A stretch of DNA of 64,000 bases from an uncultured Clostridia bacterium (GTDB lineage Bacteria; Bacillota; Clostridia; Christensenellales; UBA1242): assembly GCA_937992055.1 (NCBI GenBank), contig CALKLQ010000041.1, forward strand, positions 1-64,000, given 5' to 3'. Under the pieces are notes generated by a model. It saw nothing but the letters and a program-made list of their open reading frames with translations, searched no databases and was not told where the DNA came from. The position numbers and the translations under genes were made by a program. This document shows positions 37,811 to 45,835 of this stretch, piece by piece. The stretch's first letter is position 1. Each line of letters starts with the position of its first letter.

Positions 37811-38010
37811 CAAACAGTGTTGCACTGTTCTGTATAAAGAGCGAATGCAATAGGCAAAGGTACTTTTCCCTTTCGCTCGTTCCTCCAAAAAAATTAAAGG
37901 TGGTGATGCCAGGACAATAAACAACATCAAATTATCACTTTTCGAAACTAGGCTTTGCCTAGTCAATAGGAATTGACCGCCCTATTCTGATGAGATAGGT
38001 CAAGCGCGCT
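37811..38010 (+). other. Hairpin-rich non-coding leader
   Basis: Four stems in 200 bp: AACAGTG/CACTGTT (37813-37829); GAGCGAA/TTCGCTC (37839-37878) with an inner AAAG/CTTT; ACTAGGC/GCCTAGT (37947-37963); and TTGACC/GGTCAA (37973-38003) with inner CCTAT/ATAGG. They precede the first gene of the operon. A replication origin or packaging signal is possible. The open frame on the opposite strand here is not gene-like. Confidence 0.55.
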
Positions 38011-38079
38011 TTAAGTTAGCCCACTTTAAAAAGGCAAAAAAAAACAAAAATTAAAATAAAAAAAAGAAGGTAAAGAAGA

Positions 38080-38376
38080 ATGAATGAATTTATGAGTAAA
38101 GGTATAGTCATTGGAAAACAAGAAAGTTATGAGTACGAAGGAAAAACATATTACAAACTTCCATTATTATTAGGTGTTCCTGATTCGGACGGCCATTTTA
38201 CTGATAAAGCTGTTGTAGGTTCTGCTAAAGGACAAACTCCAATTTTAAAAGATGAAGAAATATATTTTGGGGCACCAATAATGTGCACAGTGAATGTTAA
38301 AACTTTTGATGGCAAAACAACTTATGTTTGCTCTGACGTTCAAATTCTAGAAAAAAAAACAAAAGTAGAAAAATAG
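38080..38376 (+). CDS. Possible OB-fold ssDNA-binding protein (gene V-like)
   Basis: 98 aa, close to filamentous-phage gene V length. The predicted structure is almost all beta strand: SKGIVIGKQESYEYEGKTYY, LPLLLG, then IYFGAPIMCTVNVKTFDGK and TTYVCSDVQIL. Glycine and aromatic residues sit where an OB fold binds ssDNA. It is the first gene of the main operon, where inoviruses often keep their ssDNA-binding gene. The assignment rests on size, fold impression and position; no signature motif is present. Confidence 0.5.
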   Translation: MNEFMSKGIVIGKQESYEYEGKTYYKLPLLLGVPDSDGHFTDKAVVGSAKGQTPILKDEEIYFGAPIMCTVNVKTFDGKTTYVCSDVQILEKKTKVEK

Positions 38377-38423
38377 ATTTGTCAACAATAGACAATCTAC
38401 CATTTTAAAAAAAAGGAGAAAAA

Positions 38424-38642
38424 ATGGCATATAAAAATTCTAATGGTGATGAACAGTTTACATTAAAAGAGAAAATTGATTATCACAATTCTTGTGCTAA
38501 CACGGGAAAAACACCTAGCGGTGAAAAACTTTCTTTTAGTGAAAGATATAATCACATGCAAGCTTCTGCTAGATGTCGTCGCAAATTAGGTACATTTATG
38601 AAAACGGTTAATGTTGTAAATTCAACTAATAAGAAAAAATAA
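38424..38642 (+). CDS. Small basic protein, 72 aa
   Basis: The ATG follows AAAAGGAG. It is soluble and rich in Lys, Ser and Asn (KEKIDYHNSCANTGKTPSG; ASARCRRKLGTFMKT). It has no membrane helix, so it is not a coat-protein candidate in the usual sense. It might be a nucleic-acid-binding partner of the preceding protein. Unknown family. Confidence 0.6.
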   Translation: MAYKNSNGDEQFTLKEKIDYHNSCANTGKTPSGEKLSFSERYNHMQASARCRRKLGTFMKTVNVVNSTNKKK

Positions 38643-38659
38643 GTTAAAAATAATTTAAT

Positions 38660-38705
38660 AAGCTGTAAGCCCTAGCCTACTGACTAGGCACAAAAATTGT
38701 AGCTT
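38660..38705 (+). other. Hairpin between the small genes and the 699-aa gene
   Basis: AAGCT (38660-38664) / AGCTT (38701-38705) enclose CCTAG (38671-38675) / CTAGG (38684-38688). The segment 38676-38689 is the reverse complement of the 14-mer GCCTAGTCAATAGG at 37957-37970, with one mismatch. It could attenuate transcription into the virion genes. Confidence 0.5.
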
Positions 38706-38793
38706 AAGCAATTTTTAAATTTAATAATTAAAATCGAAACTTAAACTAGCTGTGTTGTACTCATGGCTAGTTTTGTTTCTTAAAAGGAGAAAA

Positions 38794-40893
38794 ATGAAAA
38801 AAGTTTTTAAAATTTTGTTATGGATATTATTAATAATTTTTATTCTTTTTTTAATTGCTGATTTGCTTTTTGTTATTAAAGAAAAATTAAATTGGAATTT
38901 TAGTTTTGGTGAAAATAAAACTTATGAAAAAGAAAAACTCGAAAATGGTTTAACAACGCAAATAAATGGTGATTTAACAAAAGAAGAAATTGAAAAGGAA
39001 AAAAATGATATTGAAGCACCTTTGCATGATGATATTTTTAAAGATTTTTTAATTTGTGAAACTGGCGATTATGTAATAATTTATCGTAAAGTAGAAACAA
39101 ATGGAAAAATTATTTTTCCAAACTTGTCATTTATTAAAACTGCTAATAATTTACAATTTGACGGAACTTTAGGCTTGACTGCTGAAATTGGGACTAATTG
39201 GTGGACTGGCGCTCATGATTTCAATAATATAAGGTTTACTTATGATTACTCAGGAAATTTTAATTATGATAAAAAAATGAGTTGGAATACTGATTGGAAA
39301 AATATTTTTGTTTTAGGAATTAAAGGTTTTTTGACTGATATAGGTTCGCAAGACAACTTTGTTTCATTTCGTAATTTTACTGAAAAATTTTGTAATAACT
39401 TTTGGAATATGAATGTTTTTGCTAAAATCGCAATGAATAAACAAAGTGAATTAAATAAACTACATGATGTTACAAAAAAATATATCTATCAAAATATTTT
39501 GCCTTATTTTCAAAATCTTAATGATAATATTGAGTTTATTATGCCTGATAAAAATTTATCAACAGATGTGCGTTTAAGTCAAATAATGAGCTTAACGAAT
39601 TCATATGCTACATATCTTTGGAAAACAGTTAAAACATCAAATAAGTCAGAAAGTTTTAAAAATGTTAATATTTCAAGTTTTTTTGCAAAATTTATTTATG
39701 ACGAAAATATTTATAAACAATATCCAATACCAGAAAACAAAAAATCTGAATATCCGAATCAAGAATATTACAAAGTTTATAATTGTCAAATTTTTGCTTC
39801 GTGTAGCTATAAATATTTTGATATAGATTTGCCGGGTGAGCCGGTTGTTGATGATGATTATGTAGTGGTTTTGCCTCCAGAAGATAATAAAGAATATTGT
39901 AAAGTTACAATCAAATTAAAAAATTCTAACTCTTCTGATTTAACTAATTTTATAATTAGTGAACAACCTGTAAAAATTTCAATTGCTGGTAAAGACCTTG
40001 TTTTTGATAGCTTAGAAAAATTAAATTATGGTTGCACTATTGCTTTAGAACAATCTAAGACTTATTCCTATTCAATTTTAAGTAATGGTTTGATTTTTGA
40101 AAGTTATTCTGGAAATTTTTATATTCAAAATGAAAATTCAACAATTGTAAATTTTAATTATACTTATCAATACGGTTATGCTCTTTGTAAAATTATGCTT
40201 CATCCTGTTGGTGAAATTGATTTATCTCAAGTTGATTTGATTAATAACCCTGTAATTATTAATTTGAAAAGTAAGGTTAATAACTATAATTATACCTTAA
40301 CATTTAATTCTTTGGATAAATTTAATAATGGAATTAGCCAATTAATTCATTTAGGTGAATATACTTATACGATTTCAAGTCAAGTTTTAAGTTTCTCTCC
40401 AGGCAATGGGGATATTAATGTTACAACAGAAAATAGATATTTTAATTTTACTTATACTCAAATTACCTCATTTAATTTTTCTTTTAATTGTACAATTGAC
40501 CAATTTGAGAAGGTACCAGCAGAAACAGATCCAATAAAAGAACATGAGTCTGTGTATTTAAAGGTTTGTGGACTTGACTTAAATTCTCAGTCTTCGTTTT
40601 CATTTTTGGAAAATGTTTTTGGCGAAAGCCTTACAATTTCTTTAATAGTTTTTAAAAACACAACTCAAATTGTTTCTTATGGAACTTTTCTATTAGGAAC
40701 AAACTTAAATGGAAATTGTTTCCGGTCTCTACCAAGTGGCTTTAAAACTTTGGAAAACGGCGAAACATATACTATTCAATTTATTTTTAATTCTGAAGTA
40801 AACACTGGTGTAAGTTATTCAAGTCCTCCAATAGAGTTTACTTATGCAACTTATAAAATTTCAAGGTTTAATATAACCTTGCAAGAAATTTAA
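38794..40893 (+). CDS. Large membrane-anchored protein, 699 aa, virion or surface candidate
   Basis: Start ATG 38794 after AAAAGGAG; a GTG 42 nt upstream lacks such a site. A single N-terminal membrane helix (about 6-27) is followed by a long extracytoplasmic part. This part has a Trp/Asn-rich alpha/beta region (about 60-350) and two tandem beta-rich domains (about 370-460 and 465-550). Both carry the pattern 'V/I-x-I-x-L-K... L-x-F-x-S-L-x-K... Y-x-Y-x-I-x-S', so they are internal repeats. A further beta domain ends the protein. In a filamentous phage this would fit a minor coat or adsorption protein. The family is not recognised. Confidence 0.7.
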   Translation: MKKVFKILLWILLIIFILFLIADLLFVIKEKLNWNFSFGENKTYEKEKLENGLTTQINGDLTKEEIEKEKNDIEAPLHDDIFKDFLICETGDYVIIYRKVETNGKIIFPNLSFIKTANNLQFDGTLGLTAEIGTNWWTGAHDFNNIRFTYDYSGNFNYDKKMSWNTDWKNIFVLGIKGFLTDIGSQDNFVSFRNFTEKFCNNFWNMNVFAKIAMNKQSELNKLHDVTKKYIYQNILPYFQNLNDNIEFIMPDKNLSTDVRLSQIMSLTNSYATYLWKTVKTSNKSESFKNVNISSFFAKFIYDENIYKQYPIPENKKSEYPNQEYYKVYNCQIFASCSYKYFDIDLPGEPVVDDDYVVVLPPEDNKEYCKVTIKLKNSNSSDLTNFIISEQPVKISIAGKDLVFDSLEKLNYGCTIALEQSKTYSYSILSNGLIFESYSGNFYIQNENSTIVNFNYTYQYGYALCKIMLHPVGEIDLSQVDLINNPVIINLKSKVNNYNYTLTFNSLDKFNNGISQLIHLGEYTYTISSQVLSFSPGNGDINVTTENRYFNFTYTQITSFNFSFNCTIDQFEKVPAETDPIKEHESVYLKVCGLDLNSQSSFSFLENVFGESLTISLIVFKNTTQIVSYGTFLLGTNLNGNCFRSLPSGFKTLENGETYTIQFIFNSEVNTGVSYSSPPIEFTYATYKISRFNITLQEI

Positions 40894-40917
40894 AAAAAAA
40901 TAAAAGGAGATAAAAAA

Positions 40918-41151
40918 ATGGATAAAACAAAAATTATATGGACTTCAATATTTGGAGTTGTTGGAGTAATAGTCGCAACAATATTAATGTGGCTTTGCTT
41001 GTATTTAATCGTTCCAAACATAAAGGACGGAACTGATAAACTCTTCAAATGGAATGATTACGCTGTGGAGCAAGAGCAAGACGATATCACAGAAACAACT
41101 CAAAACTCCCCTAATACTGAAAATATTGAAGTTATAACACCCGCAAATTGA
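40918..41151 (+). CDS. Single-pass membrane protein, 77 aa, major coat candidate
   Basis: One long hydrophobic helix (about residues 6-34: WTSIFGVVGVIVATILM...) is followed by a short Lys/Trp patch and an acidic, Thr/Asn-rich tail. Size and single helix fit a filamentous-phage major coat protein, of which no other candidate exists in the element. The acidic C-terminus is opposite to the basic end that normally faces the DNA in known pVIII proteins, so the assignment is doubtful. The stop overlaps the ribosome site of the next gene. Confidence 0.6.
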   Translation: MDKTKIIWTSIFGVVGVIVATILMWLCLYLIVPNIKDGTDKLFKWNDYAVEQEQDDITETTQNSPNTENIEVITPAN

Positions 41152-41159
41152 GGTGTTAT

Positions 41160-42731
41160 ATGAAAAGAAATATTATTTTAATTAGTTGCTCAATTTTAAT
41201 ATTGGCAACAATGGTTTATGGAATTTACATTAAAAATCAAGAAAAAATAAATACTGATTTAACAATGCAAAACAACACTTTGATTTTGCAAATAGACTCG
41301 ACTGTTGATAGATTAAATAAACTACAAGAAGACTATGACCTACTTAAGCAAACTCATGAGAGCACACTTGCTCAGTTAGATAAAGAACGTAGACAATTTG
41401 ACTTTGACAGACAAAGATTTACTGAACAAGTGGAAAACTTGAGAGGTCAAGTTTTGGAATTATCATTAAACAAAATAGAAAATGAAGAGAGAATAGCAGA
41501 ACTAGAAGCTGAAATAGAAGACTTAAACCAACAAATAGCAAATTTAGATGCTCAAATTTTAGCTTTAGAAACTGAAAATGCCGGACTACTTTCAAGTGTT
41601 AATAATTATGAAACTCAGATTTCAAACTTGAATGGTCAAATTGACGATATGGTCGCAGAGTTCAATGCCAAAAATGAACTTTGGCAAAAACTAATTAATG
41701 GAACTATTACAGAAATTACCGCAGAAGACCTTGAAGGTGTGACTGAAATTAGACCATATGCTTTTTACGATTGTCAAACTCTTAGGTCTATAGAATTTTC
41801 TAATACAATTACAAAAATTGGTTCGAGTGCATTTTATCAATGTAGTCTTTTGTCTTCAATAGAAATTCCTGATAATGTAACAACTATTGGGGCTAATGCT
41901 TTTTTAAATTGTTTTAATCTTTCCTCAATTAAACTTTCTGATAATCTATCAAATATTCCTAATAGTGCTTTCGCAGGTTGTAATAAACTTACTTCAATTG
42001 CAATTCCTGATAGTGTTTCAAGTATTAGTTATGAAGCTTTTCAATCTTGTTCGAAATTAAACTCTGTTACTTTTGGTGATAATAGCGAACTTACTCAAAT
42101 TGGTGCTTATGCTTTTCGTTCTTGCGGTAATTTAAATAATGTTATTCTTCCAGTTGCCCTGACAAGTATAGGAAACGGTGCTTTTTCGAAATGTTCAAGC
42201 TTATCAACAATTAATATTCCAAATAGCGTAACAACTATTGACGCTAATGTTTTTTCTGAATGTACCAGTTTGACGTCAATTAAACTTCCTAATAATATAA
42301 CAAAAATTAGTAGTAATCTTTTTGGAAAGTGTAGTGGTTTGACTTCTATAGAAATTCCTAATAATGTGACGATTATTGAAACTGATTCTTTTCAATATTG
42401 TACAAATTTATCATCAATAAATATTCCAAATACTGTTACATCTATTGGTCTTCGTGCATTTTATTATTGTTCTAGCCTTATTTCAATTGAAATTCCTGAT
42501 AGTGTTGCAAGTATGGATGGACATATATTTTTTGGTTGTTCAAATGAGCTATCAATTATAATGAAACGTTCGACTCCTCCTACATGTGCTAATGTTTTAT
42601 ATGGTTTCTATGGAAAAGTCTATGTTCCAGATTCGGCTTTAGAAAGTTATAAAACATCTCCTGGTTGGTCAGATAAAGCTTCAATAATTTATTCAGTCAG
42701 TGAATACGAGGCATTGCAAGAAGTAGCATGA
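41160..42731 (+). CDS. Coiled-coil plus BspA-type leucine-rich-repeat protein
   Basis: Start ATG 41160 behind GAGGTG gives 523 aa. A signal anchor (about 4-22) comes first, then a long heptad coiled coil (about 25-175: ELEAEIEDLNQQIANLDAQ and similar). About twelve LRR_5 (BspA/Treponema-type) units follow (about 180-480), with the pattern 'IxxxAFxxCxxLxSIxIPxxVTxI'. The tail contains the GKVYVPDSALESYKTSPGW cap seen in such proteins. It would project from membrane or virion like a stalked adhesin. It overlaps the Zot gene by 4 nt, so it belongs to the morphogenesis operon; a tip/receptor-binding role is inferred. Confidence 0.85.
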   Translation: MKRNIILISCSILILATMVYGIYIKNQEKINTDLTMQNNTLILQIDSTVDRLNKLQEDYDLLKQTHESTLAQLDKERRQFDFDRQRFTEQVENLRGQVLELSLNKIENEERIAELEAEIEDLNQQIANLDAQILALETENAGLLSSVNNYETQISNLNGQIDDMVAEFNAKNELWQKLINGTITEITAEDLEGVTEIRPYAFYDCQTLRSIEFSNTITKIGSSAFYQCSLLSSIEIPDNVTTIGANAFLNCFNLSSIKLSDNLSNIPNSAFAGCNKLTSIAIPDSVSSISYEAFQSCSKLNSVTFGDNSELTQIGAYAFRSCGNLNNVILPVALTSIGNGAFSKCSSLSTINIPNSVTTIDANVFSECTSLTSIKLPNNITKISSNLFGKCSGLTSIEIPNNVTIIETDSFQYCTNLSSINIPNTVTSIGLRAFYYCSSLISIEIPDSVASMDGHIFFGCSNELSIIMKRSTPPTCANVLYGFYGKVYVPDSALESYKTSPGWSDKASIIYSVSEYEALQEVA

Positions 42732-43573
42732 AAAACAAAGTAACAACTATTACATACTCAGATTACGTTAAATATTTAACTGCCAAGCCATATGGAATAA
42801 ATATTATATTTGGCCAAAAGGGCTCCGGTAAAACGGCATTAAACACTGTCTTTGGACTTTGGGAAATGGCAATGAGACAACGATACTTACAATGCTTATC
42901 TGAGATTGAGCTTTTAAAAGAGGAAAGGGTGCGTGAGTACTCTTCCCCTCCTCAAGCTCACTGCGTTTTTACAAGTCCTAACTATTCCATAGTAGACAAC
43001 TGGAAATTTGGAAGAGGCAAGAAAACATCATATTCATATAACCCCTATCATTTCAATATTCCAAACATGCGTATTGAGTATGATATTTATCCACCATATT
43101 CAACTTTCCATTGCATGGAAGCCCAAGCACCTTTAAATTCCAGGCAATCAAAGAACTTCCCTTCCGAAACCTCTAGAGCCTATGAAAATGAACGTCATCC
43201 AAACTATTTGATTTGGCTAGACTGCCAAAGGTTAGGCTTGGTCGATTTAAACGTTAGAGAAATAACGGACTGGTTCATAACTCCAATTGCCCTGGAGCAT
43301 AAATATAATTCTCTCAATGTAATGACTGGAACAATCTTTCATACCCTTTGCTTTGACAGCCTTTTAAAAGCAGAAAGATATGTTGAAACTGAGGATATTT
43401 TTCTAGGCAAACTTGTAGATTTCGTTTTCGAAGGCGGTTGCGTTTTTAATTGCTACTCCTCTTTTGGTAATAAAAAAATCTTTTTTGAAACTGATAAAGA
43501 CTTTGAATACGTTAGCAGTCAAGACCCAAATTCTGCCTCGCTTTTAGCACCAAAAAATTATTATAAAGGATAA
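42728..43573 (+). CDS. Zot/pI-type filamentous phage assembly ATPase
   Basis: 281 aa. Walker A GQKGSGKT lies at residues 29-36 after a beta strand INIIF. The Zot family core continues with CMEAQAPLNSRQ (EAQ at 131-133 where most members have DEAQ), an ERH motif (155-157) and LIWLDCQRLGLVDLNVRE. The last is the sensor-like strand with the conserved 'Q...D..hRE' pattern. Such proteins drive extrusion of filamentous phage through the membrane. This one is short and shows no C-terminal membrane helix, which known pI proteins have. The start overlaps the LRR gene (ATGA). Confidence 0.85.
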   Translation: MKNKVTTITYSDYVKYLTAKPYGINIIFGQKGSGKTALNTVFGLWEMAMRQRYLQCLSEIELLKEERVREYSSPPQAHCVFTSPNYSIVDNWKFGRGKKTSYSYNPYHFNIPNMRIEYDIYPPYSTFHCMEAQAPLNSRQSKNFPSETSRAYENERHPNYLIWLDCQRLGLVDLNVREITDWFITPIALEHKYNSLNVMTGTIFHTLCFDSLLKAERYVETEDIFLGKLVDFVFEGGCVFNCYSSFGNKKIFFETDKDFEYVSSQDPNSASLLAPKNYYKG

Positions 43574-43578
43574 GAACT

Positions 43579-44046
43579 ATGATACTTAAATTTGAAAGTT
43601 TAGAAGAATTAAATAACTACTATTATGACCAACTTAACACCCTCGCCTTTAATTCTCAAAATTTTAATAATGCTATCACTTCAATGTTCGAGAAAAACAT
43701 TTTAAAAGCTTACAAGGCTTCATTTTTGGAACTGACCGCAGACGATAACTTTATCTCAAAATATAATTTGAAAAAAGTTAAATACCTACGCAAGCAATTC
43801 ATTTTAAAATACAAGCTCGAAAAGAAAAAGTTTAAAGCAATATTAAAATTAAGCTCCAAGAAAGAAAAACGTAAATTAAGAGCATTTATTAAACAGTCTA
43901 AAAAACAGGCAAAACAAAAACTTAAAGTAGAGCGAAAAGAAAAACGTCAAATCTTCTTTTCAAACCTCAAACAAAAACGCAAAGCTCGTTGGGCTAAGTT
44001 TATTCAAATCTTTAAAAGGAAAAAACATGAGAAAAAAACAAAATAA
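43579..44046 (+). CDS. Very basic helical protein, 155 aa
   Basis: The N-terminal 75 residues are mixed and helical. The C-terminal 80 are extremely Lys/Arg-rich (KKEKRKLRAFIKQSKKQAKQKLK...). It could bind ssDNA or RNA. The gene begins 5 bp after the Zot stop, with AAGGATAA upstream, and overlaps the next gene by 20 nt. It has no family match that I recognise. It may neutralise DNA charge during packaging (inference). Confidence 0.6.
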   Translation: MILKFESLEELNNYYYDQLNTLAFNSQNFNNAITSMFEKNILKAYKASFLELTADDNFISKYNLKKVKYLRKQFILKYKLEKKKFKAILKLSSKKEKRKLRAFIKQSKKQAKQKLKVERKEKRQIFFSNLKQKRKARWAKFIQIFKRKKHEKKTK

Positions 44047-44374
44047 AAAACGATTTGCTAAAAATGAATTTCGTTATAATTATTATACTAAACATGAAAA
44101 TTTTATTTTTGAAGAAGATGGTGATAATTTTCATTCTTTGGGGTTGACCCATAATAAGCAAACAAAAGATAAAAATAAAAAATGGCATAAGAATATGCCA
44201 TTAAATAAAAACCCTCAAAAGAATAAAACTGAAACATCTTATTTAAGATATGGAGTTATAACTCAAAATAAAAAAACTTTTTCAAATAAACCTGATAAGC
44301 GCTTTGTTTTTGATGATAGTGATAAAGCAAGTGTAAAGTCAAAAATTAGAAATTATAAAAAAAAGAGAAAATAA
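44027..44374 (+). CDS. Basic protein, 115 aa, unknown function
   Basis: It starts MRKKQNKKRFAKNEF inside the 3' end of the previous gene, with an AAAGGAAA site. It is rich in Lys, Asn and Tyr. A central HSLGLTHNKQTKDKNKKW segment, then MPLNKNP, resembles short proteins I have seen in Firmicute mobile elements, but I cannot name the family. It is soluble, without a membrane helix. It ends just before the cloverleaf-like structure at 44378. Confidence 0.6.
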   Translation: MRKKQNKKRFAKNEFRYNYYTKHENFIFEEDGDNFHSLGLTHNKQTKDKNKKWHKNMPLNKNPQKNKTETSYLRYGVITQNKKTFSNKPDKRFVFDDSDKASVKSKIRNYKKKRK

Positions 44375-44377
44375 AAA

Positions 44378-44436
44378 AACAAATACTTTTCTGCTTGGGT
44401 TACCCCATAGAAGCATAGCTTCTTTAAGTATTTGTT
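44378..44436 (+). other. Three-way-junction structure upstream of rep
   Basis: A perfect 11-bp outer stem, AACAAATACTT (44378-44388) with AAGTATTTGTT (44426-44436), encloses two inner hairpins: TGGG/CCCA (44396-44407) and GAAGC/GCTTC (44410-44422). It may be a terminator of the morphogenesis operon, a double-strand origin nicked by Rep, or a packaging signal. Confidence 0.6.
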
Positions 44437-44499
44437 GTAATTATTATATTCTATTTAACTAAAATTTGTCAACATTTTTTTATAAAAAAAGGAAAAGTG

Positions 44500-45468
44500 A
44501 TGAAATACATAGATTTTCTTTTAAAAAAGAGATATTCAAGAAACGTTGTTATTCCTGCTTTAAAGAAGTTGGGTTTTGAAAATAAAGCCCAAAAACTTGA
44601 AGAATGTGGGAATTTTAAACGTTTAGCTGTTTGTAAAAAATGCGGTTGTATTCATTATAACGGTGCAAATTCATGCAAAGACCGCTTTTGTCCTGTCTGC
44701 CAAAAGAAAAGAGCTTTACTTTGGATATTAAAAGTCTACCCTATTTTTGAAGATTTAATAAGCCGGGGGTATATAGTCAATTTCATAACTTTGACAGTTC
44801 CAGACGGTGACAATTTAAAAGAACGCTTGAATATTTTAAATAATTCTTTTAGATACATGCTTCATGAAAATTCAAAATCAAGATATTCTTTTAACAATAT
44901 ATATTTGGGTGGAATTCGTTCGCTAGAAGTTAAAAAAGGCAGATTCTCTAATCTTTGGCATCCCCACCTTCATATGCTTGTCGTAAAAAAAATAAAGACA
45001 GATTTTAGAGAAGATAGAAAACTTTTAACTGAAGCTTGGGCAAATGCCTTAACAAAAACAACTGGTATTTATCATTCACCGCAAAAGGTAATTATAGACA
45101 TTAAAAGTTTGTATCTTGTAGACAAAATAACGGGTCAAAAAAAATACTCTAAATTTGCTATTCTAAAGGCTTGTTTGGAAGTCTTTAAATATTTAGTGAA
45201 ATCAAATTTTGAAGAACTAGCATGTAAAGAACTTATAAAAACCATGTCTAGTATTCGCGGAATTAACCCTTGGGGAAACGTCCGCTATCTTCTCCACGAC
45301 AAAAATATTGAATTAACTATTGAACATGAATTAGACATGTCAGAAAATGAACTAAGTGATAAAGTCTGTGCAATATGCGGAAACGATGATTTTATTCAAA
45401 TTAAAAATGTTGGCGTGTATGGTCAAAAAATTTATGATTTAAAAAATAAAAAAACGGAGGTAAACTGA
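44500..45468 (+). CDS. rep: Rolling-circle replication initiator (Rep_1/HUH)
   Basis: 322 aa from ATG 44500 (a GTG at 44497 is also possible). A zinc-ribbon-like cysteine set lies at 45, 48, 50, 59, 64 and 67 (CKKCGC...CKDRFCPVCQ). HUH motif 1 is ITLTV at about 96-100; motif 2 is HPHLHML with His144, His146 and His148; motif 3 contains Tyr221 in VFKYLVKS, with the K-Y-x-x-K arrangement of pC194/pUB110-type Reps. Rep would nick one strand at the origin to start rolling-circle synthesis. This type of Rep is shared by small plasmids and Firmicute inoviruses. Confidence 0.92.
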   Translation: MKYIDFLLKKRYSRNVVIPALKKLGFENKAQKLEECGNFKRLAVCKKCGCIHYNGANSCKDRFCPVCQKKRALLWILKVYPIFEDLISRGYIVNFITLTVPDGDNLKERLNILNNSFRYMLHENSKSRYSFNNIYLGGIRSLEVKKGRFSNLWHPHLHMLVVKKIKTDFREDRKLLTEAWANALTKTTGIYHSPQKVIIDIKSLYLVDKITGQKKYSKFAILKACLEVFKYLVKSNFEELACKELIKTMSSIRGINPWGNVRYLLHDKNIELTIEHELDMSENELSDKVCAICGNDDFIQIKNVGVYGQKIYDLKNKKTEVN

Positions 45469-45469
45469 A

Positions 45470-45835
45470 ATGGCAAAATATATTGAACAATATAAAGCGG
45501 AAATTCAAGCATATGAGAGTGCTAAAATAAAAGCTGAAAATGCGGTTTTTAAATATGCGGTAATTACCCGCATGCTTTTTAATCGTTTGAAATTTATGGT
45601 GTCAAAAATCGATGATTGCAAATCTACCCTATTTTTAAAAATTAAAGAAAGTGGTTTGTATGAAAACTTTGATGATGAAATAAATGATGTAATTTTTAGA
45701 ATAGATTATTTGAGAGAAACTTTAAAAGGTGTAATTGATTCGGAAATAGGAAAAGACATAATAAAATTAATAGATACTCCTGCCTTTAATCATAAGATAA
45801 ATAAATTAAAGGAGATTATAGATAATGAAGTCTGA
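45470..45835 (+). CDS. Helical protein, 121 aa, downstream of rep
   Basis: The ATG follows CGGAGG with a 1-bp gap to rep. The protein is helical throughout and has no membrane segment or known motif (EIQAYESAKIKAENAVFKYA; LKGVIDSEIGKDII). It overlaps the next gene by 11 nt. A replication accessory role is suggested only by operon position. Confidence 0.65.
   Translation: MAKYIEQYKAEIQAYESAKIKAENAVFKYAVITRMLFNRLKFMVSKIDDCKSTLFLKIKESGLYENFDDEINDVIFRIDYLRETLKGVIDSEIGKDIIKLIDTPAFNHKINKLKEIIDNEV

Noticed and set aside
37700..37966. 88-aa open frame on the minus strand of the phage leader region
   Set aside because: It crosses a strong promoter and several hairpins, has no ribosome site, and its composition is not protein-like.
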